A DNA stretch of 9,312 bases, taken from NCBI GenBank assembly GCA_021848765.1, contig JAJZTU010000123.1, positions 1 through 9,312 of the forward strand, given 5' to 3'. The translations under genes were made by a program, and so were the position numbers. The stretch's first letter is position 1; every line of letters starts with the position of its first letter. The stretch comes from Bacillota bacterium. Lineage in GTDB: Bacteria; Bacillota; GCA-003054495; Carboxydocellales; JAJZTU01. This document shows positions 1 to 5,894 of the stretch, in pieces. Below the pieces are notes generated by a model, which saw only the letters and a list, made by a program, of their open reading frames with translations, was not told the DNA's origin and did not search any database.

Positions 1-448
1 TCACTTTCAGAAGTTCAGTAGTTCCCCCCGAGAGATGCACTGCCAAAAACTCCTCACCCTGCGGACCTCCTGCGGACCATAATCCGGCCATGAGATGCCC
101 TTCTTGGTGAGTAGTCTCCAGCAGCGGTGTTTGCAGGGCTGTGGCCAAAGTTCTGGCATAGCCTTCTCCCACCCGAAACACCGGCATATACGAACCTTCC
201 TGGGGCCTGGGCCGGGTAGTTACAGCTATTAGCTCTACCCTATCAGCCAACTTTTTGCCCCAAAGCGTTTCCACAAGTCCGGGCAGCCTGATCAGGTGCT
301 GAAACACTGCCGCCGACTGCTGCAGTCCCCGTTCCCCTGCTTCTACATCCAGTAGCTTTCTCTCCTGAATGACCAAATGGCCCCGGTCATCTACCAGGGC
401 CACAGAAGTGGTATAATTGCTTGTATCAATACCTAAAATCAGGGGCAT
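1..448 (-). CDS. TsaD/Gcp-like (peptidase M22 / ASKHA fold) protein, C-terminus cut by window edge
   Basis: The frame is open from an ATG at 448 to the window edge, giving 149 residues of the N-terminal part. GAGGTGAT lies about five bases upstream of the start. The protein begins MPLILGIDTSNYTTSVALVD, the phosphate-1 loop of the actin-like ATPase fold used by TsaD/Kae1/Gcp. It also has an H-x-x-x-H motif (His114, His118, in THQEGH), the position of the metal ligands in TsaD, and SGGTTEL at 140-146. It differs from true TsaD, which normally reads ETSCDET where this has DTSNYTT, and it lacks the usual Gly-rich segment before the His motif. I read it as the clostridial TsaD paralog often labelled O-sialoglycoprotein endopeptidase, not the tRNA t6A synthase. 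That old enzyme name is not supported by anything seen here, and its substrate is unknown. It follows nusB after 67 bases and is probably co-transcribed. Confidence 0.85.
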   Translation of the reverse strand, partial: MPLILGIDTSNYTTSVALVDDRGHLVIQERKLLDVEAGERGLQQSAAVFQHLIRLPGLVETLWGKKLADRVELIAVTTRPRPQEGSYMPVFRVGEGYARTLATALQTPLLETTHQEGHLMAGLWSAGGPQGEEFLAVHLSGGTTELLKV

Positions 449-482
449 TACAATCACCTCATAGTTTTCTCTTGCCCACCGC

Positions 483-508
483 AGGATAGCTCTTCAGGAC
501 AGCTCTTC
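483..508. repeat. 13-bp tandem duplication in the nusB / TsaD-like gap
   Basis: Two adjacent copies of AGGAYAGCTCTTC lie at 483-495 and 496-508, differing at one base (T or C at the fifth position). A third partial copy (AG) follows. The repeat lies just downstream of the nusB stop codon and upstream of the ribosome binding site of the next gene. No function is evident; it looks like a small slippage duplication. Confidence 0.7.
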
Positions 509-515
509 AGCCTAG

Positions 516-932
516 TTAGTGCTGGCTATACGCCTCAGGATTACCCACAACTTTGCCCAGGATGCCATTGACAAACTTGCCCGATTCCTCAGTACTGTAT
601 ATTTTGGCCATTTCCACAGCTTCATTTACCGCTACGGCGTTTGGTACGTCCGAGCGGTAGTAAATCTCATACAGGGCCAGGCGCAGGATATTCCTGTCCA
701 CATTGGCCATCCGCTCCAAATTCCAGTCGACTGCCACCCGTCGAATAATCTCATCAATGGGCTTGAGATGGTCAACAGTACCAAAGACCAGTTCCCTGGC
801 AAATTTCCGGGCTCCCTCTTCTACCTCAAATTCCTTCACCACATTTTCAAAGGCAGCCTCTACAGGAACCTTCCCTATATCCACCTGAAACAAACTCTTT
901 AACGCCGTCTCCCTGGCTTGCCTACGTGCCAC
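516..932 (-). CDS. nusB: Transcription antitermination factor NusB
   Basis: NusB binds boxA RNA together with NusE (ribosomal protein S10) and promotes processive transcription, chiefly of rRNA operons. The protein is 138 residues, normal for the family. It carries the N-terminal RR-x-AR-x-x-A motif (residues 3-10), W70 followed by LERMANVDRNILRLALYEI (72-90), and the C-terminal signature NEAVEMAKIYSTEESGKFVNG (103-123). The start is GTG at 932, behind AAGGGGG at 941-947. The upstream DUF2273 gene ends 24 bases before, so the two are probably translated from one mRNA. In Bacillus subtilis nusB also follows accB-accC-yqhY, which agrees with this position. Identification is secure. Confidence 0.97.
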   Translation of the reverse strand: MARRQARETALKSLFQVDIGKVPVEAAFENVVKEFEVEEGARKFARELVFGTVDHLKPIDEIIRRVAVDWNLERMANVDRNILRLALYEIYYRSDVPNAVAVNEAVEMAKIYSTEESGKFVNGILGKVVGNPEAYSQH

Positions 933-956
933 AATAATTTCCCCCTTAAATTGATA

Positions 957-1178
957 CTACCTATCGTCACCCCAAAGGCGGTAAACCAGTTCACGCCAAC
1001 TACCCAGTTCATCAACCCGTTTACCTATAATATAGCCTACAACAAGGCAGGCAATTACAAACAAGGCTTTGAAAAAACCAAAGGTCACGGTTAGAATTCC
1101 AAACAGTAAGCCTGCCAGGGTTCCGGTGAGCTTTCCCCAGTGATTATCCACTAAAACGGCCAAGACCTCACCCCACAT
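957..1178 (-). CDS. DUF2273 small membrane protein
   Basis: This is a 73-residue protein with a short N-terminal helix, then two closely spaced hydrophobic stretches (about 17-35 and 38-52) separated by a single Lys37. The Gly-rich pattern GKLTGTLAGLLFG (15-27) and the basic KR at 53-54 are typical of DUF2273. A charged tail ends in GDDR. The start is ATG at 1178 behind AGAGGTGT. In staphylococci and other Firmicutes a DUF2273 gene is found with asp23 and amaP, as here, and the products are thought to act at the membrane together. No enzymatic function is known. The protein is probably a helical hairpin in the cytoplasmic membrane that partners AmaP or Asp23; that role is inferred from context. 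Confidence 0.88.
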   Translation of the reverse strand: MWGEVLAVLVDNHWGKLTGTLAGLLFGILTVTFGFFKALFVIACLVVGYIIGKRVDELGSWRELVYRLWGDDR

Positions 1179-1221
1179 GATTACACCTCTTTCTCGGATT
1201 TTTCTTCCCCGGGCTTAGCGG

Positions 1222-1758
1222 CTACTCTACCCTGGCCCGGCCTTCTCCCGAAATGTTGGTCACCAGGATTTTTACTCCCCGGACCTCGATTCCGGCTACC
1301 TCAGCCAGGTAATCCTTAATCCTGAGCTGCAGTTGGTCTGAGACTGACGGTATATTCAGGTCACTGGATACAATGGCTTTAAGAATTACCGAAATGCCAC
1401 TGTCCCCCATGATTATCCGCGGTTTCAGTTCCTTAACCCCGGTAACCTGGTATCCGGTTTTTAATACCAAGTTCTCTAAAGCTTCTACAGTAATATGAAT
1501 TTGACCAAGGGGGGTATCCTTAATAATGGTATGGGATACCACCCGCTTTTGCAAACTGGATAACAGCAGCTTTACGCTGGCGAGGAAAATTAAAGCTATT
1601 ATAACTGCGAGCACAGCCTGCTGCTGGCTGGACTGAGCCATGGTCCCCCAGATTCTAAGCGGTGCTTCCCAACCTAAAACTACCAAAAAGAATACTACCG
1701 AAAGGGAACCGGTGATGAAACTGTATACTGTCAGTAAGGCCCGATCGAACCAACCCAT
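1222..1758 (-). CDS. amaP: AmaP-like Asp23 membrane-anchor protein
   Basis: This is a 178-residue protein starting MGWFDRALLTVYSF. The first hydrophobic segment is at about 6-29 and the second at about 47-66. A soluble domain from about 75 to the end resembles the Asp23/Gls24 fold (pattern GQIHITVEALENLV, then a C-terminal EVRGVKILVTNI strand). This two-helix plus Asp23-like layout is that of the alkaline shock membrane anchor AmaP, which holds Asp23 at the membrane in Staphylococcus aureus. The start is ATG at 1758, preceded by AAAGGAGA at good spacing. A GTG 18 bases upstream overlaps that site and is unlikely to be used. It stands between the asp23 gene and the DUF2273 gene. The anchoring role is known for the family and inferred here. 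Confidence 0.87.
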   Translation of the reverse strand: MGWFDRALLTVYSFITGSLSVVFFLVVLGWEAPLRIWGTMAQSSQQQAVLAVIIALIFLASVKLLLSSLQKRVVSHTIIKDTPLGQIHITVEALENLVLKTGYQVTGVKELKPRIIMGDSGISVILKAIVSSDLNIPSVSDQLQLRIKDYLAEVAGIEVRGVKILVTNISGEGRARVE

Positions 1759-1791
1759 GTACGTTTCTCCTTTCACGGCTAACCTGAAGTT

Positions 1792-1819
1792 AACCCCCTG
1801 ATGGCTCAGGGGGTTTTTT
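1792..1819 (+). terminator. Plus-strand intrinsic terminator hairpin, antisense to the genes
   Basis: A perfect 10-bp stem, AACCCCCTGA / TCAGGGGGTT with a TGGC loop, runs from 1792 to 1815 and continues into TTTTTT (1814-1819). Read on the plus strand this is a classic rho-independent terminator. Read on the minus strand, the coding direction, the stem is followed by AACTTC and has no U-tract. It lies in the 109-base gap between asp23 and amaP. It may stop antisense transcription, or act as an mRNA stem in the amaP leader. Confidence 0.7.
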
Positions 1820-1867
1820 GTCTGCTGTGCTGCTGCTTATGCATCATACCTGCAGGTTGCCTCGCGA

Positions 1868-2269
1868 CTATCTTACTCTGTGCTCTTCTTCTTTTACTTC
1901 CGGCTGGGGGAATACAACACCCTGAACATGGATATTAACCTCAACCACAGTAAGCCCGGTCATGGATTCAATAGCCCGTTTGACATTGGCCTGGATTTCA
2001 CCGGCCACATCGGGGATACGCACACCGTACTCCACAATTATGTACAGGTCAACGGCTGCTTCTTTTTCTCCTACTTCTACCTTAACTCCTTTGTTAAAGT
2101 TCTTGCGGCCCAAAATCTCGGCAACTCCACTTACCAGCCCGCCGCTCATCCCGGCTACACCCGGGACCTCAGTGGCAGCCAGTCCTGCGATAATTCCAAC
2201 TACTTCATCGGCAATTCTAATGGAGCCTCCATCGCCCCTGTGTTCAAGAATTTGATTTTTCTCCGGCAT
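1868..2269 (-). CDS. yqhY: Asp23/Gls24 family protein (YqhY position)
   Basis: The protein has 133 residues. The family core begins at GSIRIADEVVGIIAG (15-29) and continues through the ATEVPGVAGM segment (32-41). The late strand VVEVNIHVQGV (108-118) is the usual end of the domain, and a charged tail (PEVKEEEHRVR) follows. There is no signal peptide or membrane segment, so it is cytoplasmic. The start is ATG at 2269, eight bases after GGGAGGTG; a TTG further upstream overlaps that site and is rejected. It lies directly after accC as yqhY does in Bacillus subtilis, where YqhY has been linked to control of acetyl-CoA carboxylase activity. The following amaP and DUF2273 genes suggest that it is held at the membrane. 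Family assignment is firm; the regulatory role is inferred. Confidence 0.92.
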   Translation of the reverse strand: MPEKNQILEHRGDGGSIRIADEVVGIIAGLAATEVPGVAGMSGGLVSGVAEILGRKNFNKGVKVEVGEKEAAVDLYIIVEYGVRIPDVAGEIQANVKRAIESMTGLTVVEVNIHVQGVVFPQPEVKEEEHRVR

Positions 2270-2328
2270 AGGAAAAGCACCTCCCAATCATGAATTATTT
2301 CATAGCTTTCCCAAGTCTTAACAATTTT

Positions 2329-2357
2329 ATTATAGCAGATATTTCTAACGCTAACAA
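2329..2357 (-). promoter_or_regulatory. Sigma-A-type promoter of the asp23-amaP-DUF2273-nusB unit
   Basis: On the minus strand TTGTTA (2352-2357) and TATAAT (2329-2334) are separated by 17 bases, and TG precedes the -10 box closely (TGCTATAAT). Transcription would begin near 2322, about 53 bases before the asp23 start. The surrounding DNA is AT-rich, unlike the genes. The hexamers and spacing fit the vegetative consensus well. Confidence 0.75.
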
Positions 2358-2415
2358 CAACGGATAATTTTCGACAATAAAAAAAAGAGTGCTAAGCCAC
2401 CAACTTATTAAATTT

Positions 2416-2452
2416 AAAAAACAAAGCACATGCAAGAGCCACGAATGTGCTT
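2416..2452 (-). terminator. Intrinsic terminator of the carboxylase operon, downstream of accC
   Basis: On the minus strand an 8-bp stem, AAGCACAT (2445-2452) with ATGTGCTT (2424-2431), closes a 13-base loop and is followed by TTGTTTTTT. An alternative stem pairs GCACATGC (2456-2463) with GCATGTGC (2426-2433) and uses the same right arm, so the two cannot form together. About 20 bases further on, GTGGCTTAGCAC followed by TCTTTTTTTT (2379-2400) may be a weak second terminator. Together they separate accC from the asp23 promoter. Confidence 0.75.
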
Positions 2453-2474
2453 CCCGCATGTGCCGGAAACAGGA

Positions 2475-3824
2475 CTATTCTTCCGGAAGCAATCTCCGCT
2501 GGATGAAATTGGTGTACACCTCTCCCCTGCGGAAAAAGGCATTCTCCAGAATCTTTAAGTGAAAAGGAATGGTGGTCTTAATTCCGTCAATGACGAACTC
2601 GTTTAGGGCCCGCTCCATACGGTTCATGGCCTCTTCCCGGTTCTCACCCCAGACGATGAGCTTGCCTACCATGGAATCATAATTTGGCGGGATAACATAT
2701 CCCGCATAAGCAGCGCTGTCCACCCGCACTCCCGGTCCACCGGGCGGGTGATAGGCGGTAATGGTTCCCGGGGAAGGCAGGAAATTCCTGGCCGGATCTT
2801 CGGCATTAATCCGGCACTCCATGGCCCAACCGTTAATCTTAACCTGATCCTGGGTCAACTTCAGGGGTTCCCCGGCGGCAATAGCAATTTGAGCCTTGAT
2901 CAGGTCAATTCCGGTAACCAGCTCAGTGACCGGGTGCTCTACCTGAATCCTGGTATTCATTTCCATGAAATAGAAGTTAAAGTGCTTATCCAGGAGGAAT
3001 TCAATAGTGCCGGCACTGGTATAACCTACTGCCTGGGCAGCCTTTACTGCTGCTTCCCCCATCCTGGCCCGCAGTTCAGGAGTGAGCGCCACAGAGGGGG
3101 CTTCCTCAATGAGCTTCTGATTGCGCCGCTGCACAGAGCAGTCCCGCTCGCCCAAATGGATTACATTGCCAAACTGGTCGGCCAGAATCTGAAACTCGAT
3201 GTGCCGGGGTTCTTCTACATACTTTTCCACGTAAACCGCAGAATTGCCAAAGGCAGCTTCTGCCTCCGCCCGGGCGGTACGGAGGGACTTAACTAAATCA
3301 GCGGAACTCTGGGCAATCCGCATCCCCCGGCCTCCGCCACCTGCAGAGGCCTTGATGATTACCGGATAGCCAATTTCCCCGGCAACTTTCAGGGCCTCTT
3401 CCTCGGTGGAGATAATCCCTTCTGTTCCCGGCACGACCGGAACTCCGGCCTTAATCATGGTTTCCCTGGCTACTGCCTTATCCCCCATCCTTTGGATGGC
3501 GGAAACCGGGGGACCGATGAACTTAATATTACAACTTTCACATATTTCAGCAAAATTAGCATTTTCAGCCAGAAATCCGTATCCTGGGTGGATTGCATCC
3601 GCCCCGGTCAGGCCTGCAGCGCTGATGATATTGGTCATGTTAAGATAACTGCGGTTAGACGGCGCAGGACCGATACAAATAGCCTCATCGGCAAAACGCA
3701 CGTGAAGGGAGTTCCGGTCTGCTTCTGAATACACCGCCACCGTCTTGATTCCCAGTTCTTTGCACGCCCTGATTATCCGGAGGGCGATTTCTCCCCGGTT
3801 GGCGATTAACACCTTTTTGAACAT
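2475..3824 (-). CDS. accC: Biotin carboxylase AccC (also possible pyruvate carboxylase subunit A)
   Basis: This enzyme uses ATP and bicarbonate to carboxylate the biotin on a carrier protein. The protein has 449 residues, the same length as Escherichia coli AccC, and opens MFKKVLIANRGEIALRIIRA. The ATP-grasp glycine loop AGGGGRGMRI is at 161-170, with Lys116 and Lys158 as nucleotide ligands. RDCSVQRRNQKLIEEAP spans 227-243 (Lys237). The catalytic cluster is MEMNTRIQVEHP (287-298), with Glu288, Arg292 and Glu296; Arg338 is present for biotin. No active-site residue appears lost. The start is ATG at 3824 behind GGAGGTG. It follows the carboxyltransferase-AccB fusion by 17 bases. It probably serves acetyl-CoA carboxylase, and may also charge the carrier for the fused carboxyltransferase. 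Family assignment is certain; partner choice is inferred. Confidence 0.97.
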   Translation of the reverse strand: MFKKVLIANRGEIALRIIRACKELGIKTVAVYSEADRNSLHVRFADEAICIGPAPSNRSYLNMTNIISAAGLTGADAIHPGYGFLAENANFAEICESCNIKFIGPPVSAIQRMGDKAVARETMIKAGVPVVPGTEGIISTEEEALKVAGEIGYPVIIKASAGGGGRGMRIAQSSADLVKSLRTARAEAEAAFGNSAVYVEKYVEEPRHIEFQILADQFGNVIHLGERDCSVQRRNQKLIEEAPSVALTPELRARMGEAAVKAAQAVGYTSAGTIEFLLDKHFNFYFMEMNTRIQVEHPVTELVTGIDLIKAQIAIAAGEPLKLTQDQVKINGWAMECRINAEDPARNFLPSPGTITAYHPPGGPGVRVDSAAYAGYVIPPNYDSMVGKLIVWGENREEAMNRMERALNEFVIDGIKTTIPFHLKILENAFFRRGEVYTNFIQRRLLPEE

Positions 3825-3841
3825 CGTACACCTCCGAGGGA

Positions 3842-4330
3842 CTAGTGTTTTTCTACCAGGAACAGGGGCTGACCATACTCTACCGGCTGCCCGTTTTCCA
3901 CCAGAATGTCCACGATACGCCCGGTCACTTCAGCCTCGATTTCATTCATCAGCTTCATGGCTTCTACAATACATACAGTCTGTCCGGGAGTTACAGTATC
4001 CCCGTTTTTCACGAAAGGTGCAGCATCAGGGGCAGGCGAAGAATAGAAAGTACCTACCATGGGGGCGGTAATTTCCACCACATTTTCCCCGCGGACCGGC
4101 GCTAACGTTTGCAACGGTGCGGTAGTAGCTTTAGCCGCCTCCTGGACAGCCTGGGCCGCCGGGGAAGCCGCCGGAGCGCTGGCAACCACAGGGACAGCAT
4201 TATTCGCTGCTGCAAACAGGTTAGTTCCCTTGCGAATACTGACCTTGACCCCCTCACTTTCCAGGGTGAGCTCGCTAATATCAGTCTCATCAAGCATTTT
4301 AATCAGCTCTTTTACCTCTTTCAGGTTCAC
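3842..4330 (-). CDS. accB: Possible free AccB (biotin carboxyl carrier protein) from an internal in-frame start
   Basis: Inside the fusion gene, GTG at 4330-4328 is in frame and encodes the first residue of VNLKEVKELIKMLDE, matching the usual AccB opening (MNIKEIKELI type). AGAAGGAGG lies upstream with an eight-base spacer, a better ribosome site than that of the fusion itself. The product would be 162 residues, the normal AccB length. It would contain the N-terminal helix, Ala/Pro linker, thumb (residues 94-106 of this product) and biotinylated lysine (Lys126). It would be able to serve the fatty-acid acetyl-CoA carboxylase, whose AccA and AccD are not in this window. The signal is clear in the sequence, but whether it is used, or is a relic of a once separate accB, cannot be decided here. 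Confidence 0.55.
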   Translation of the reverse strand: MNLKEVKELIKMLDETDISELTLESEGVKVSIRKGTNLFAAANNAVPVVASAPAASPAAQAVQEAAKATTAPLQTLAPVRGENVVEITAPMVGTFYSSPAPDAAPFVKNGDTVTPGQTVCIVEAMKLMNEIEAEVTGRIVDILVENGQPVEYGQPLFLVEKH

Positions 4331-5785
4331 TTTTGAATCCTCCTTCTGTACAGTATCTGCCTTACCGTTAGGGGCTGCCCCTGCCGCAGGCTTTTGAGTT
4401 TTTGGCTCAGCGGCAACGGTAGACATAATCCCATTGTTTACATTTCCCCCGGTTTCTTTACGGAATTCGAAGAATTTCTTGGCAACCTGTGGAAACAGGG
4501 CATAGGACAGAACATCCTCCTGGGATTTTGCCAAATCCTGGATTTCATCTTCCAGTTTAGCCATTTTGGGCTCTAATAAGTCAGCAGGCCGGCAGGTAAC
4601 TGCCTCTTTATCCCCTAAAATCCTGGCTGCCAGTTCAGCATTGATAGTTGCAGGCGGCGCCCCGTACTGGCCCTGAACATAGCTGCGGACTTCACCGGGA
4701 ATCAGTTTATAACGCTCTCCGGTAAGCACATTTAAGACTGCCTGGGTTCCCACAATCTGACTGGTGGGAGTTACCAGGGGCGGATAGCCCAGGTCTTCCC
4801 GGACCCGGGGAATTTCCTCCAGGACCTCCTGGATGCGGTGCAGGGCTTTTTGCTCTTCCAACTGGGAGACCAAGTTGGAAATCATCCCCCCCGGCACCTG
4901 GTGGTCAAACACTCTCATGTCAGTAATCCGGGTTATCCCCCGCTCATAGCCGTTTTTCTTCCGCAGTTCTTCGAAGTAGTGGGCAATTTCAAAGAGCAGG
5001 TGAATATCCAGGCCGGTATCATACTGGGAATCCTGAAAGGCCCGGACCACAGTTTCAACCGGGGGCTGTGAGGCTCCAAAGGCCATGGGTACGGAAGCTG
5101 TGTCAATTACATCAGCGCCTGCTTCGGCAGCCTTAAGGTAAACACCTACAGCCATACCGCCTATATAGTGGCTGTGCACTTGGACCGGCAGGTTGGTATG
5201 CTTTTTAAGCAGGCCGACCAATTCGTAGGCCCGGTAAGGAGACAGGAGACCGGCCATATCTTTAATGCAGATTGAGTCAGTACCCAACCCAGCTAAACGC
5301 AGGGCGGTTTCCAAGTAGTGCTCCGTGGTATGGACCGGACTGACAGTATAAACTACCGCCGCCTGGACATGAGCCCCTTCCTGCTTAGCCGCTTTAATGG
5401 GCACTTTCAGGTTTCTGATATCATTTAGGGCATCAAAAATCCGGATAATATCAATACCGTTTTCCACGGCTTTAGCCACAAACCGTTCTACCACATCATC
5501 AGGGTAGTGCTGGTAGCCTACCAGGGACTGGCCCCTGAGCAGCATCTGCAGCGGGGTTTTTTTAGCATGCCTTTTGAGAGTACGCAAGCGTTCCCAGGGA
5601 TCTTCGTTAAGATAGCGCAGGCAGACATCAAAGGTTGCACCGCCCCAAACTTCCAGGGAGTGGTAGCCCACATTATCGATTTTCTCCAGAATAGGCAGCA
5701 TTTCTTCGGTTCGCATCCTGGTGGCCCACAGGCTCTGATGCGCGTCACGAAGGGTGGTATCTGTTATCTGCACTGGCTTCTTCAC
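3842..5785 (-). CDS. pycB: Fusion of pyruvate carboxylase/oxaloacetate decarboxylase-type carboxyltransferase with AccB-type biotin carrier
   Basis: The protein has 647 residues from a GTG at 5785, eight bases after AAAGGGGG. Residues 4-270 are the carboxyltransferase barrel: DTTLRDAHQSL (9-19; Arg13, Asp14, Gln17), RGQSLVGY (84-91), IRIFDALND (114-122), the lysine expected to be carboxylated, Lys175 in CIKDMAG, and metal ligands His204 and His206 in HSHYIGG. Residues 280-445 are the conserved carboxylase domain, with VTPTSQ (338-343) holding the catalytic Thr. A Pro/Ala/Lys linker (454-485) leads into an AccB-like sequence: VNLKEVKELIKMLDE (486-500), an Ala-rich linker (523-560), then a biotinyl domain with the thumb TFYSSPAPDAAPF (579-591) and biotin site EAMKLMNE (Lys611). 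The thumb is typical of fatty-acid ACC carriers. With accC adjacent and no OadB or OadG membrane partners in view, pyruvate carboxylation is likelier than sodium-pump decarboxylation, though direction cannot be proved. Confidence 0.92.
   Translation of the reverse strand: MKKPVQITDTTLRDAHQSLWATRMRTEEMLPILEKIDNVGYHSLEVWGGATFDVCLRYLNEDPWERLRTLKRHAKKTPLQMLLRGQSLVGYQHYPDDVVERFVAKAVENGIDIIRIFDALNDIRNLKVPIKAAKQEGAHVQAAVVYTVSPVHTTEHYLETALRLAGLGTDSICIKDMAGLLSPYRAYELVGLLKKHTNLPVQVHSHYIGGMAVGVYLKAAEAGADVIDTASVPMAFGASQPPVETVVRAFQDSQYDTGLDIHLLFEIAHYFEELRKKNGYERGITRITDMRVFDHQVPGGMISNLVSQLEEQKALHRIQEVLEEIPRVREDLGYPPLVTPTSQIVGTQAVLNVLTGERYKLIPGEVRSYVQGQYGAPPATINAELAARILGDKEAVTCRPADLLEPKMAKLEDEIQDLAKSQEDVLSYALFPQVAKKFFEFRKETGGNVNNGIMSTVAAEPKTQKPAAGAAPNGKADTVQKEDSKVNLKEVKELIKMLDETDISELTLESEGVKVSIRKGTNLFAAANNAVPVVASAPAASPAAQAVQEAAKATTAPLQTLAPVRGENVVEITAPMVGTFYSSPAPDAAPFVKNGDTVTPGQTVCIVEAMKLMNEIEAEVTGRIVDILVENGQPVEYGQPLFLVEKH
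4338..4347 (-). promoter_or_regulatory. Strong internal Shine-Dalgarno within the fusion gene
   Basis: The minus strand reads AGAAGGAGGAT followed by TCAAAA and GTG at 4330. It is complementary to the 16S anti-SD over AAGGAGG and spaced eight bases from the start. It encodes part of the linker (KEDSK). Such a full match at good spacing is unlikely by chance inside a coding region at exactly the domain boundary. Confidence 0.7.
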
Positions 5786-5854
5786 CCATGATTCCCCCTT
5801 TGAAATCTGTCTATAAAATAGATTGCACCACAGTGAACAAATCACTCTTTATCT

Positions 5855-5882
5855 ATTATATACAAATTGGGCAACTATGCAA
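5855..5882 (-). promoter_or_regulatory. Sigma-A-type promoter of the carboxylase operon
   Basis: On the minus strand TTGCAT (5877-5882) and TATAAT (5855-5860) are separated by 16 bases. The -10 box is perfect and the -35 box is a partial match. Transcription would start near 5848, giving a leader of about 60 bases before the GTG start. The leader holds two small inverted repeats (AGTGA-TTTGT-TCACT and TCTAT-TTT-ATAGA). This suggests that the carboxylase genes are transcribed apart from the sporulation operon. Confidence 0.7.
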
Positions 5883-5894
5883 TAAATGGAGCCC

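Noticed and set aside
231..245. Possible loss of a catalytic Thr in the carboxyltransferase (GASQP in place of the common GTSQP)
   Set aside because: These coordinates are residue numbers in the fusion protein. Spacing from the metal-binding His residues places the catalytic Thr of pyruvate carboxylase at VTPTSQ (about residue 339), which is present. GASQP is a different site.
1820..1862. Promoter for amaP (TATGAT on the minus strand near 1845-1850)
   Set aside because: No acceptable -35 hexamer at 16-18 bases, so amaP is more simply served by the asp23 promoter.
5786..5845. N-terminal extension of 20 residues on the carboxyltransferase fusion
   Set aside because: The extra codons overlap the ribosome site and predicted leader, and family homology begins right after the GTG at 5785.
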